In this document: positions 1-9,243 of the stretch, piece after piece
Numbering within the stretch: position 1 is the stretch's first letter
Layout of the letters: every line of letters begins with the position of its first letter
DNA from: Oscillospiraceae bacterium
GTDB taxonomy: Bacteria > Bacillota_A > Clostridia > Oscillospirales > CAG-272
Reading direction: 5' to 3'
Assembly (NCBI GenBank): GCA_015063445.1
Contig: SVUD01000020.1
Location: 1-32,995, forward strand
DNA: 32,995 nt
The notes under the pieces: generated by a model
The model's database searches: none
What the model was told of the DNA's origin: nothing
What the model saw: only the letters and a program-made list of their open reading frames with translations
Program-made: the position numbers and the translations under genes

Positions 1-688
1 GAAGTGGAATCCCAAGATGGCAGAGTACATCTTCACTCAGAGAAACGGTATTCATATCGTTGATCTCCAGAAGTCTCTCAAGAAGTTTGAGGAGGCTTAC
101 AACTATGTTTCCGAGCTCGCTCAGGAAGGCGGCACAGTTCTCTTCGTTGGTACGAAGAAGCAGGCTGCAGACACTATGAAGGAAGAAGCGCAGAGATGCG
201 GCCTTTACTACGTAAACGCACGTTGGCCCGGCGGTATGCTTACTAACTTCAACACTATCCGTAAGTCCATCAAGCGTCTCAAGGATCTTGAGAAGATGCA
301 GGCAGACGGAACCTTCGATCTTCTTCCTAAGAAGGAAGTTGCGAAGAAGCTTAAGGAAATGGAAGACCTTGAGCGTTCTTACGGCGGTATCAAGGAAATG
401 GAAACCCTTCCTTCCGCAGTATTCATTGTAGACACTCGCAAGGAGAGAAACGCAGTTCTCGAGGCTAAGAAGCTTGGTATTCCGGTAATCGCTATCGTTG
501 ATACCAACTGCGATCCCGACGATGCAGACTATATCATTCCCGGTAACGATGACGCTATCCGCGCTATCAAGCTTATCGGCGGCGCTCTTGCAGATGCAGT
601 TATCGAGGCTCACGGTGGAGTTCAGGAGACTCTTCCCGAGGAGGCTATGGCAGAGGAAGCAGCAGAGGCTGCAGCTGACGCTGAGTAA
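1..688 (+). CDS. rpsB: 30S ribosomal protein S2, 5'-truncated by window edge
   Basis: S2 is a small-subunit ribosomal protein that binds 16S rRNA and helps recruit S1. The reading frame is open from base 2 and reads [20 protein letters not shown], which is internal S2 sequence. Family members have about 20 more residues before this (a VHFGHQ-type stretch), so the ATG at 17 is an internal methionine and the true start lies upstream of the window. Other S2 hallmarks are the segment [12 protein letters not shown], the WPGGMLTNF motif and VFIVDTRKE. The C-terminus is an acidic, alanine-rich tail ([12 protein letters not shown]), common in clostridial S2. It is followed 64 nt later by tsf, the standard rpsB-tsf operon. 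Identity is certain; only the start is missing. Confidence 0.97.
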   Translation, partial: KWNPKMAEYIFTQRNGIHIVDLQKSLKKFEEAYNYVSELAQEGGTVLFVGTKKQAADTMKEEAQRCGLYYVNARWPGGMLTNFNTIRKSIKRLKDLEKMQADGTFDLLPKKEVAKKLKEMEDLERSYGGIKEMETLPSAVFIVDTRKERNAVLEAKKLGIPVIAIVDTNCDPDDADYIIPGNDDAIRAIKLIGGALADAVIEAHGGVQETLPEEAMAEEAAEAAADAE

Positions 689-752
689 TTTAATCTAACC
701 AAAGCGCATAAACGGCATTTGCCGTATCCATAAAATAAAAGGAGAATACAAA

Positions 753-1670
753 ATGGCATTTACAGCTAAGGACGTAGCCGAGCTCAGAAAGCAGACCGGC
801 TGCGGTATGATGGACTGCAAAAAGGCTCTTACCGATGCAAACGGTGACTTTGAGGCAGCTATAAAGATCCTTCGTGAGAAGGGAATGGCAGCAGTAGCTA
901 AGAAGGCTGACAGAATTGCTGCAGAGGGTATCGTTGATATTCTTACTATTGGCAACACCACCGCAATGATCGAGGTTAACTCCGAGACAGACTTCGTTGC
1001 GAAGAATGCAATCTTCCAGCAGTTTGTTAAGGATCTTCTTAAGACCATAATCGTAAACAAGCCCGCTGACGTTGACGCTCTTATGAGCTGCAATATCGAG
1101 GGTGAGGACGAGGGCACCGTATCCGATGCGCTTGCTTCCAAGACCGGTACTATCGGAGAGAAGCTTTCTATCCGTAGATTCGTAATCGTAGAGGGCGTTG
1201 TAGCAACCTACATTCACAATAAGGGCGAGACCGGTGTTATCATCAACTTTGCAACCGACCTTGACGCAGCTGCAATCGCAGAGTGCGGCAAGAACGTAGC
1301 TCTTCAGGTAGCAGCTATGCCCGTTCTTTATCTCAACAAGGAGAGCGTTCCCGCTTCCGTAATCGAAGCAGAGAAGGAGATCCTCGTTAACCAGATGAAG
1401 CAGGATCCCAAGATGGCTAACAAGCCCGAAGCAGTTCTTGCAAAGATCGTTGAGGGAAGAGTTGGCAAGTACTACGAGACCAACTGCCTTATGGAGCAGG
1501 CATACGTTAAGGATGACTCTATGAGCGTATCCAAGTACGTTGCATCTGTTGCTAAGGAGCTCGGCGGAAACATCACCGTTACCGGATACACTCGTTTCGA
1601 CAAGGGCGAAGGCATCCAGAAGAGAGAAGAAGATTTCGCAGCAGAAATCGCAAAGATGGTTAACGGCTAA
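753..1670 (+). CDS. tsf: Elongation factor Ts
   Basis: EF-Ts is the guanine-nucleotide exchange factor that reloads EF-Tu with GTP in the cytoplasm. The 305-residue product has the family's usual length and architecture: an N-terminal UBA-like domain (AFTAKDVAELRKQTGCGMMDCKKAL, residues 2 to about 55, where the usual TGAGMMDCK motif reads TGCGMMDCK), then the dimerisation/core domains with the signature NSETDFVAKN near residue 75. The start ATG is preceded by AAAGGAG at 738-744. It follows rpsB as expected and is closed by a strong terminator at 1718-1755, so rpsB-tsf forms the end of a transcription unit. Nothing unusual in the sequence. Confidence 0.98.
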   Translation: MAFTAKDVAELRKQTGCGMMDCKKALTDANGDFEAAIKILREKGMAAVAKKADRIAAEGIVDILTIGNTTAMIEVNSETDFVAKNAIFQQFVKDLLKTIIVNKPADVDALMSCNIEGEDEGTVSDALASKTGTIGEKLSIRRFVIVEGVVATYIHNKGETGVIINFATDLDAAAIAECGKNVALQVAAMPVLYLNKESVPASVIEAEKEILVNQMKQDPKMANKPEAVLAKIVEGRVGKYYETNCLMEQAYVKDDSMSVSKYVASVAKELGGNITVTGYTRFDKGEGIQKREEDFAAEIAKMVNG

Positions 1671-1717
1671 TCTTCAATTTAATTAATAAACTGTTTTGAT
1701 AATAAAATCAAATATCA

Positions 1718-1755
1718 ACAAGAGCGCTTCGTTTTGTGAAGCGCTCTTGTTTTTT
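1718..1755 (+). terminator. Rho-independent terminator of rpsB-tsf
   Basis: A perfect 13-bp stem (ACAAGAGCGCTTC at 1718-1730 paired with 1738-1750), a 7-nt loop and a T tract follow tsf by about 50 nt. On the opposite strand the stem is trailed by mixed A/T without a clean T run, so it is probably weaker for the convergent gene ending at 1781. Confidence 0.93.
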
Positions 1756-1780
1756 GTATAAATAACTTTATACTAAGATA

Positions 1781-4700
1781 TTATTTAATGTTTTGCGAAA
1801 GAGCATAGCTTCTGTAAGCCGCAGCGCTTTCGGTATATTTTATAAAGGTTTTAACGAGTTCTTCGTGCGTTGTGCCCAAAGCGCCGTTAAGGAAGCTTGA
1901 TATATGGTAGCTTCCTCCGTCACCGTAAGTAATTGTTTCGCAAAGCGCATAAGCATATACGTCGAGCTCAATGTACATACCGCTCGTGCTACGCACGGCT
2001 CTGAGGACTTTGTCGCCCGATCTGAAAGTAACGCTTATATCGGTTACGTAGAATCGGAGAGTGGGCTTAGCATCAAGGTTGAGCGTTACGTGCGTAACAA
2101 GTTCGTCTTTGTCGGTTGAAGTAACACCGGTAGACGTCGGCGTGCCCTCATAATCTCCTATTATAGAATCTATAAGAGCAACGACTCTTGTGATTTCTTC
2201 TTCCGTGTTGAACGTGTTGAAATACAGGTAAGCCGCCCTAATGTATGCAAGAACGTCTGAAGCTAACGTTTTCTCAACGTCGCTTGATCTGTCGCTTTCA
2301 AGAACTGTAGCCGCATATTTCGGAACAGAACAGCTGAACGTCGCTGAGGTTATACCCGTGTCAGATAATAAAGTAGCCTGAAGCGTAAACGTCTTAGCCG
2401 CATCTGTCGAATTAAGAATAACATTAAAGACGTAATATTCAGCTCCGTCAACTTCGCAAATCTTTAAATTCTTCAAGCTTGAAGCAGCGTATTCTTTGTC
2501 GTTGAACACTATAGTTTGTAAATTTTTGTTTACAGGAGCGTACACATTAAGGATAATAGCGTTATCGAGAGTGATACTTACCTTAGGTGTGTATTTCACG
2601 TCGAGTGTAGCCGAATTTCTAAGTCTGTAGATTATGTGGCTTTGTGTTTCACGTACTTTAACGAACACGGCTCTTCCTTTATCGATAACATATTCATCTG
2701 TCGGAGCTGAAACGCCCTTCGGTAATACAAGAGAGGTATAGTTTCCGTCCTCTTTGATGAAGGTGATACTGTCGTTTGAAGAAAAACTTGAAATAGTTAT
2801 ATGCTCAAACGACGGCAAAATAAAGCTTCCGGAATTAATGAATACGTTAACCTTTTCGTTGTCGGTTGCCGAGGTGTTGTTAAGGTTAAAAATTGTTATC
2901 CGGGTGTTCTGCGTATAATTCATAAAATCGAAAATACAGTTATTGAAATATACGTTGTAATTGCAAACATAATTGCCCGAGCTGGAGGTGGGAGTTCTTA
3001 CTATCGCAGTATTGGATCCAACAGTACCGTCAAAACCGAAAATCACGTTGTTAAACGTAATATCAAACGTTTTTGTTGCAGGAGCGGTTGAACCGGTAGC
3101 GATATAGACTAAAGCGTTAGACGTAGCAAGTAAGCTTCCGTTATTGATTTCAATTGTAGTAGTATAATCATTTGCCTTAGCCGTAGCGTTGAAGAGTACC
3201 TTACTGCCGGCCTTCATAGTGAATCCGCCAAAATCTATTGTTATCTTTCCTGCGGATTGAGCAAGGTTGGCAAAGTTATCCGTGCTTGAGCAATCGTACG
3301 AACGGCGCATCAGTATAACAACGCTTACGTCTTTTTTAGATGCAGCGTTCATTTTTGAATTAGCTGCGGTAATTGCTTCCACCCATGTTGTATATCCATT
3401 ATCAAAACTTCCGTTACAGAATAGAACGAATGGATATTCTGTTGCAGATGTATAAGCGGTTGGAATAGTACCGTAGATTGTCTGAATCGGACCTGACGTA
3501 GACTTTACAAGAGTGTAAACATCAGCGTCATTGAAGGTGTCAGTTTTCTCAAAATACATATTTCCGTTTTCGGCAGTGAAAATCACATCTTTGATATCAG
3601 CTCCTTTAGGAACGGAATAAGTAAGATAGTGTCCGTCACTTCCAACGCCGAAGAATATTGATGAGCCGTAATTATTTGCTCCTTCGTTAACGACGGTTAC
3701 TCGTGCGGGGTTGGATGCTATTATCTTACCGCCGTTCACGGTGATAGAGTGCTTTATGTAGAATCCGTCGGTATTTAGATTGAATAAGGTTACGTTGTGC
3801 GATGGGACTGTTGTTGAGAGGTCAAATACGCAGTCATTGAAAACTGTGTAGTAAGGCGATGCGGTAAACGTACCCTCGGCTTCCTCTGAAAAATAGGTAA
3901 GCAGATCGCAATCTTCTGATACGTTGTTAGAAGGATCAAAAGCGAAAGTAACGTTGTTGTAAATAAACGTCATTGTTTTGTCGGCAATTTTACCTCCGCC
4001 GAGATTATCGTTACTTCTCATTGTAACAGCTCCTCGGTTGTTAACCTCAACCGTTCCGTTCGAGACAATAAACGTGCTTGGGAATATAGGCTCTTCTCTT
4101 GCTCCGTTCCAGCCTTTGTTTCCTCCGGGAAGCATCGGGATGGTTCTTTTGCCGCATGAAAGTGCAAATCCGCCGAGGTCTATATTTATAGTTCCTTGAG
4201 CTTGAGCGAGATTATTGTATTTTTCTTCGGATTGAAGAACGTAGTCCCTACGCATAAGTATAAACGCTTCATAAGGATCGTCGCCGTATGACGAGCCGTC
4301 CCATCCGTTATTGAGATGGAATTTTGCTGCGTCTAAGACGTTTGGATTATCGTTGCTCATGAAAATTTTATAAGCGCCTATAAAGTTTTCATTCTTATCG
4401 AACAGAATAAACGGATAAAGCTCCGCATCAAGATATTCATCGGGGATTATACCGTATTTTGTGGCATTAGGATTGATTTCGGTTTCAAAGCTGGCGATAT
4501 AGTTGCTTGTATCTCTGTTGACAAAGCTGACTATATCTCCCTCTCTTGAAGCTGTGATGCCGGTTTCTCCTGCAGAAACGGGAAGCTTGAGAATTAGGTA
4601 TTTGCCATCTTCGTTTTTGTAAAGATTAACCATAGACTTTTTCTGCCAAAGCTTTACGTTAACAAGAGTATTGAGCTCAATTTCGCTGCCTTTGATGTTG

Positions 4701-5746
4701 TAAGCGATTTTAACACCCGCCTCACCGTTATTAAGAACAGTTATAGGATTAATGCTATTATTTTTGAGATTAATTTTGAGATTACAGTTATCGAGATTTA
4801 CGTTAACCGATATTTCAGAAGCGTTAGTTGTGTCTGCGCTCGAAATAAAGTTTGAAAGAGCTGAATTTAATACGTTGGTTACGTAAAGGTTTTCAAGCGT
4901 GATGTTGAATATTTTTCCGTTTCCGCCTGTTGTTGAGCCCTTGTAATCAATTAATGGCGCAGAGCAGAGATAAACTGATCCGTTTTTAAGGGTAATCGAA
5001 GAGGCAACGGAAGAGGAAGAGGCCTTGGCGTTGATGATTGCTCCCGATTTATCCGTAGCGTAAAGTTTATATCCGCAAAGATCAATACAAACGCTATTTA
5101 ACGATTCATATTCGCTGAAATTATCGGTTTCTTTCATAGTATAATTGCGGTGAGCAACTATGGTTTCGCCACTTTTAGCATTTTTGAGAGCATCGTAAAG
5201 AGTGCTGTAAAATTCATTTTCAATAGAGAAAGGAAAATCCGATTCGCTTTGTTTTAAGGGCATTCCATCGTATGAAAGCACGATTGAGGTATTTGTTCCG
5301 TCGGTCACGACGTCACTAACTGTTTCAAATACCGAAATTTCATCGATATATATAGGAGTTTCCATACAACCGTCGCTCTCCATCACAAACGTAATTGATT
5401 TGGGCGTTAATGCCTCAGCGCCGTAGATGGGTTCATACACCGTATAATCAAACGTTATGTCTGTCCAGGCGTTTTCCGTTGTCTTGAAGTTGTAGTAGAC
5501 TCTGTTGAAGTCGTGCACATCGTTTGTATCTGTAAATGCTCCATTGAGATAAATCTGTACCGTGCGTGACTTTGTGTCAAAAATTCTCAAATTGACTGTG
5601 TATTTTCTTCCAAAATCTGAGAGGGAGATATCTTCTTCACCGAATATGTTGCTGATGCTGAAAGCGGTGGTGGGGCTTGAATAGTAGTAGTTATCGTAAG
5701 AATAACGCTTATCTACCTTTACGTAAAACGCAGCGGCAGGTGTTCG
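1781..5746 (-). pseudogene. C-terminal part of giant secreted repeat protein (out of frame with its N-terminal part)
   Basis: This frame is open from just after a TGA at 5747-5749 down to the stop at 1781. The earliest start-like codon (TTG at 5590-5588) lies inside continuous protein-like sequence and has no Shine-Dalgarno site, so I read this as the rest of the gene starting at 8223, separated by a one-base shift. The first ~140 residues complete a beta-sandwich (TYP pattern ending in PIYIDEISVFE, like carbohydrate-binding modules). Then come three repeats of about 300 residues, each with a VVILMRRSYDCSS-like strand, an NLAQ segment and an IDFGGFTM-like strand followed by many short beta strands with NG and NN turns, suggesting right-handed beta-helix or similar surface folds. 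Next is an Ig-like region, then a C-terminal module with SYHISSFLNGA and AAAYRSYAL. No anchor (LPXTG, SLH, dockerin) is visible. Function is not recognised; adhesion or glycan binding is an inference. Confidence 0.7.
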
Positions 5747-5749
5747 TCA
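5719..5749 (-). other. Apparent -1 frameshift junction (one-base deletion)
   Basis: The upstream frame ends PDEHLPLRFT then TAA (5721-5719). Adding one T to the T4 run (A4 on the plus strand at 5725-5728) would read HLPLRFYVKVDKRYSY and continue for 1,300 codons. The shared window in which the shift must fall is 5722-5746. No canonical X XXY YYZ slippery heptamer is seen there. Confidence 0.75.
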
Positions 5750-8223
5750 GGCGCAGAAGTAATGGAAGCCTGTACGTATTTTTTCTGGCTGATGCCGGAA
5801 AGCGTGTTTTTGATATTGGCGTCGAATATGGGGAAAACACCCGAGCTTTTTTCGGATTTTAGCAGAAAAACGGTTTTATCACGGTGAATGGAATCAAGCA
5901 AGACCTGCGAAACGTCAACCTCGTAATAACCTGCACCGCTAAGACTCACGCTGTCAACAAAATCAAGCTCGTATGATTCGTTGGGATAAAGCTCGTTGAA
6001 ATCGGAAACTCTATATAATCCAACTACGTTTGAGGCATCGTTTGATATTTTAAATCTGAGAGTGGCGTCAGATACGGATGCGAGCGATATACTGTCAATT
6101 ATGAAGTACGTTCCAATCTCAGCCTTGAGCGTTCTCACAGGGGAACTGACTTTATCTGTCGTATGGAAAACGGCAGAGTAATCGTTTCCCATTTCAACGT
6201 TATTATCACCGCATAAATCTGACGGAATACGAAGCGTATAGTCCGTATCAGGTAAGAGTGTATCAGGTGTGAACGTCCATTCGGTCATACCTCTGATTGC
6301 GCTCCAAATACCGTTTATAGAAAGACCTGTCTTATCGGTAAGAGTAATCTTTTCAATTTGTTCGCGTGGTACTGCTCCGCTGAATTTAACCGTAATTTTT
6401 TCGTTGATATCTATTTTACCCGTCATATCTGCAGGATCGGTGTAAACTACCTTTACGGCAGCTTTTTTCAGATAATAATCTGCAAAATCAAACATAGCAT
6501 CATAAACGTCAACGCCGTGATACCAATCTTTGCCGTAAGCTAAGGTGTGACCGAGAGGTACGATAAAATAGAACGACGGTATATCAAGACTTCCCGAAAT
6601 TTCACCGGTTGTCTGATTGGTTGTATTATATCCTTCCTGAAGTAGATGAAGAGCGGAGAACACAGGGGAATGCCCTTCGGTTATTCCTTCGTTTGCTGAG
6701 CCGTTGGAAGCGTAAGTCCAGCTGGCGTATGAGAGAATTTCTCTTACGCATCCGTATTTGTCGGTATAAGTGAGCCAAGGTTGCTTTTCTCCACCGTCAA
6801 TCTGAATTCCGTGCATCGTATAACCCGAGGTATTGCCGACCTGATATCTGCTTTCGTCGTTGTGTCCTTCGTATTGACGCTTTGATGAGTAAGCATTTAT
6901 TCTTTCGTCAATAAGAGCTTCTAACTCATCAGTTGTATATTCCGAAGTATCCGAAACCGTGTATTCGCGCAATTCAGCTTCGCCGAGGAAGGATATCCAA
7001 CCGCCCTTTGAATTTCCATAAACTCCAATGCTTTCTACATCAAAGGCGTATTTTTCGGGATTTGAAAGCGTGAGATATCTTACGTAACGCATGGCAGCGG
7101 TATTAACTCGCTTGTCGTTATAAACGAACAGACTGTAGCTCATTTGGTCGTTTGTTATTCCACCGGCAGTCAAGCGACCGTCGTAATATCCAAAGAAATC
7201 GCTCTGCTCCATCGGCTGATAGAGATAGTCGTAAACAACACCGGCATATCCTCTGAATAGCGATCCCGTATGATGAGGACGTAGTCCGGTACTTGTGCCG
7301 GAGGTACTGAGATATCCACCGGAACTTGCCAATGCCATAATTGGAACAGGCTTGATAGGATTTTCCTTGCATGTCGTAGGGTATACGACGTGCATATAGA
7401 GGTTAAGGTCTATCGGAGTACCGTCGGGGCCGGTGCAATCGGTTACGTCTTTTGCAAGTGTATGCATAACCTTAACGTACGAGCCATTAGGATCCTCGTT
7501 TCCGTTTTCATCCAGCCAGACTACAGAAGTACCGTCAAAGCCGTTTTGGGTTGGCTTTCTTGTTCCGTCGTTGTAACGCCAATATATCAAGGTGTTCTTT
7601 TTGCAGCTACGGAAGTCTGTGTTCCAGTTTTCAACTATTTTTTCGAGAGTGCCCTCGGCAGCGTGCTTATCTATTTCCCAGAAAACAGCGTTTTCAAGCA
7701 CGTCATATCCCGCAGGTACGATAAAATTAGTGCTGTATTCTCCCGTTTCAAAAACAGAAGTATTGGTGAGATACTTACCGATATAAACGTCCTCTCGTAT
7801 CATCTGAGCGGACCAATCAAGCGCAGGAGATACTGCTTTTTTGTTGTTCTTATAGTCGAGAACAGATACTATGTATCCCTTTTTGAGCATTGAGTCTATT
7901 ATCTCAACGTCAGATAATGCGCCTATTCTTTCGGTGTTCGTATTTACAACGTACATCACGTAAGGAGTGCCGTTATAACCTGCTTTTGTCTTGCCGTGGG
8001 TGGCAAAATCGTAATAAGTTGTCAGTTCGGCTTCAATTCCTATATAACCGTCGTTTTCGATGACTGTAGTTTCCGATATCTTGAAATCGGAAAATGCTGC
8101 GTTAATATCTACCATAGCATCGGTCGCATCACTAGATGCGAATGACAAAATAAAAACCGTTGAGAACAATAAAATACAGGCAAAAAATGATATAAAGAGT
8201 GCCTTGCAGAGTTTTGTTTTCAT
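5719..8223 (-). CDS. Secreted alpha/beta-hydrolase (esterase-like) with Ig-like domain; N-terminal part of a frameshifted gene
   Basis: The start is the ATG at 8223-8221, preceded by AAAGGAG and followed by a clear signal peptide (MKTKLCKALF, then a hydrophobic core to about residue 28). A longer frame reaching 8379 would run into the divergent regulator and lacks a ribosome site. Residues ~200-590 look like an alpha/beta hydrolase: the nucleophile elbow is VYGNSKGGWISF with Ser405, and FIVPLGHTLAYG (His559) is a candidate catalytic histidine. Residues ~590-690 resemble a bacterial Ig-like (Big_5) domain (KITVKFSGAVP, WTFTPDTLLPDTDYTL). From ~700 a DNRLRE-like beta-sandwich begins (TLRFKISN, YYEVDVSQVLLDS), which is cut by the stop at 5719 and continues in the next frame from 5746. 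As an intact gene it would encode about 2,147 residues. A role as a polysaccharide esterase is inferred from the fold and the AraC neighbour, not shown. Confidence 0.75.
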   Translation of the reverse strand: MKTKLCKALFISFFACILLFSTVFILSFASSDATDAMVDINAAFSDFKISETTVIENDGYIGIEAELTTYYDFATHGKTKAGYNGTPYVMYVVNTNTERIGALSDVEIIDSMLKKGYIVSVLDYKNNKKAVSPALDWSAQMIREDVYIGKYLTNTSVFETGEYSTNFIVPAGYDVLENAVFWEIDKHAAEGTLEKIVENWNTDFRSCKKNTLIYWRYNDGTRKPTQNGFDGTSVVWLDENGNEDPNGSYVKVMHTLAKDVTDCTGPDGTPIDLNLYMHVVYPTTCKENPIKPVPIMALASSGGYLSTSGTSTGLRPHHTGSLFRGYAGVVYDYLYQPMEQSDFFGYYDGRLTAGGITNDQMSYSLFVYNDKRVNTAAMRYVRYLTLSNPEKYAFDVESIGVYGNSKGGWISFLGEAELREYTVSDTSEYTTDELEALIDERINAYSSKRQYEGHNDESRYQVGNTSGYTMHGIQIDGGEKQPWLTYTDKYGCVREILSYASWTYASNGSANEGITEGHSPVFSALHLLQEGYNTTNQTTGEISGSLDIPSFYFIVPLGHTLAYGKDWYHGVDVYDAMFDFADYYLKKAAVKVVYTDPADMTGKIDINEKITVKFSGAVPREQIEKITLTDKTGLSINGIWSAIRGMTEWTFTPDTLLPDTDYTLRIPSDLCGDNNVEMGNDYSAVFHTTDKVSSPVRTLKAEIGTYFIIDSISLASVSDATLRFKISNDASNVVGLYRVSDFNELYPNESYELDFVDSVSLSGAGYYEVDVSQVLLDSIHRDKTVFLLKSEKSSGVFPIFDANIKNTLSGISQKKYVQASITSAPDEHLPLRFT

Positions 8224-8240
8224 AAAATAACTCCTTTCGC

Positions 8241-8282
8241 CAATAGGAAAATAATATGAATATAGACAAAAGCATCCTATTG
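8241..8282. promoter_or_regulatory. Inverted repeat in leader of the giant secreted gene
   Basis: CAATAGGA at 8241-8248 is the exact inverse of TCCTATTG at 8275-8282, 26 nt apart. It lies in the 5' UTR of the minus-strand gene, close to the divergent promoters. It could be an operator half-site pair for the AraC-type regulator or an RNA hairpin near the ribosome site; the sequence alone does not decide. Confidence 0.4.
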
Positions 8283-8295
8283 ATACCTTTATTAT

Positions 8296-8324
8296 AACAT
8301 AACGATATTGACAGATTGCGTCAA
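8296..8324 (-). promoter_or_regulatory. Candidate promoter for the giant secreted gene
   Basis: On the minus strand TTGACG (8324-8319) and TATGTT (8301-8296) are 17 bp apart. A better -10 (TATAAT, 8296-8291) overlaps but would need a 22-bp spacer. The elements physically overlap the plus-strand promoter at 8308-8336, so polymerase binding on the two strands would compete. Confidence 0.5.
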
Positions 8325-8336
8325 AAATGTTATAAT
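8308..8336 (+). promoter_or_regulatory. Consensus sigma-A promoter of the AraC-family gene
   Basis: TTGACA (8308-8313), 17-bp spacer, TATAAT (8331-8336): a perfect match to the housekeeping consensus. Transcription would begin near 8343, about 20 nt before the AraC-family start codon. Confidence 0.88.
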
Positions 8337-8362
8337 AAACTGACAAAAAGAAAGGTATAGCT

Positions 8363-9163
8363 ATGAAGATAATAATCAAAAACTTTGGTGACGGATATAA
8401 GCTGAAAAGCAGATTTATAGACGAAGCTTATAAATTTGCAAGAGATATTCATGAATTTATTGAAATAGTTTACGTAGAAGACGGAAATCTTAGAATTACT
8501 GTTGACGGAAATACCGAAATGGTTGGAGCGGGTAATTTTATTGTCATAACGCCTTTTAGGCAGCATAGCTATTATGCTAAGCATAGGTGCAAGATATGGA
8601 TGGCGCTTTTTTCCACCGATTTTGTAAGCGATATAATAAATGAAAACGAGTTGCTTCATCATCGTGCGCAGTCGTATTTTAAGCCAAGCGAAGAACTCGA
8701 GATATATGCAAAATCCCGTATGATAGATTGTGACGATTACGAATTGACAGACAAGGCGAAAATCCGTTATTTCAAGGCGCTTATCCATGCAATATTTGAA
8801 GAGTACATACAAAAGGCGATAGTTATTTCCAATTCATCTGTGGACAATGCTCTCGTTTCTGTTCTATTGTACGTAAAAGAGCATTTTAAGGAGAATATAA
8901 ACCGTGCGTCTTTGGCAAAGGCGTTAGGATATCATCCGGTTTATTTATCTCAGTGTATAAATTCAATACCGAATATGAATTTAAGAAAACTGATTAACTC
9001 TACTAGAGTAGAATATGCAAAAGGACTTTTGTCAAAGTCGGATATGAAAATAATAGATATAGCGCTTGAGTGTGGATTTGGTGGAGAACGCAGCTTTTAT
9101 CGGGCGTTTTACGAAACTCTCAAGCTTACTCCCGGAGAATATCGAAATAAATATAAGGTTTAA
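8363..9163 (+). CDS. AraC-family transcriptional regulator
   Basis: A 266-residue DNA-binding regulator of the AraC/XylS type. The N-terminal half (about 1-160) has a cupin-like sensor pattern (HEFIEIVYVEDGNLRITVDG, then GAGNFIVITPFRQHSYY) typical of sugar-sensing members. The C-terminal half has the two helix-turn-helix units: NRASLAKALGYHPVYLSQCI and the strongly diagnostic IIDIALECGFGGERSFYRAF followed by TPGEYR. The start ATG at 8363 has a GAAAGG element upstream and lies about 20 nt after the predicted transcription start of a perfect consensus promoter. It is divergent from the giant secreted hydrolase-like gene with overlapping promoters, which makes that gene its most likely target. 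The inducer is unknown but a carbohydrate is the usual ligand class. A terminator hairpin (9202-9243) follows, and it overlaps the next gene's ribosome site. Confidence 0.92.
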   Translation: MKIIIKNFGDGYKLKSRFIDEAYKFARDIHEFIEIVYVEDGNLRITVDGNTEMVGAGNFIVITPFRQHSYYAKHRCKIWMALFSTDFVSDIINENELLHHRAQSYFKPSEELEIYAKSRMIDCDDYELTDKAKIRYFKALIHAIFEEYIQKAIVISNSSVDNALVSVLLYVKEHFKENINRASLAKALGYHPVYLSQCINSIPNMNLRKLINSTRVEYAKGLLSKSDMKIIDIALECGFGGERSFYRAFYETLKLTPGEYRNKYKV

Positions 9164-9201
9164 CGCGGACAAAAAAGCAAAGCAACGCTCATGAATCATT
9201 A

Positions 9202-9243
9202 AAAATCCTTTCCCCACATAGAATAGAGGGAGAGGATTTTTTT
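9202..9243 (+). terminator. Terminator-like hairpin whose 3' arm contains the next gene's Shine-Dalgarno site
   Basis: AAAATCCTTTCCC (9202-9214) pairs with GGGAGAGGATTTT (9228-9240) over 13 bp with one G-U pair, followed by a T tract ending at 9243. The ATG of the flippase gene starts at 9244. The only ribosome binding site for that ATG (GGGAGAGG, 9228-9235) is inside the 3' arm. Confidence 0.82.

Noticed and set aside
5588..5590. TTG as the start codon of a separate gene downstream of the hydrolase
   Set aside because: The frame is open 156 bases further upstream with protein-like sequence, and there is no ribosome binding site before the TTG; a frameshifted single gene explains the data better.
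5722..5746. Programmed -1 ribosomal frameshifting at the junction
   Set aside because: No X XXY YYZ slippery heptamer or obvious downstream pseudoknot is present; an indel in a T run is simpler.
8224..8379. Longer N-terminus for the hydrolase gene (start at 8379)
   Set aside because: It would overlap the divergent regulator and its promoter, and the ATG at 8223 has a ribosome site directly followed by a signal peptide.
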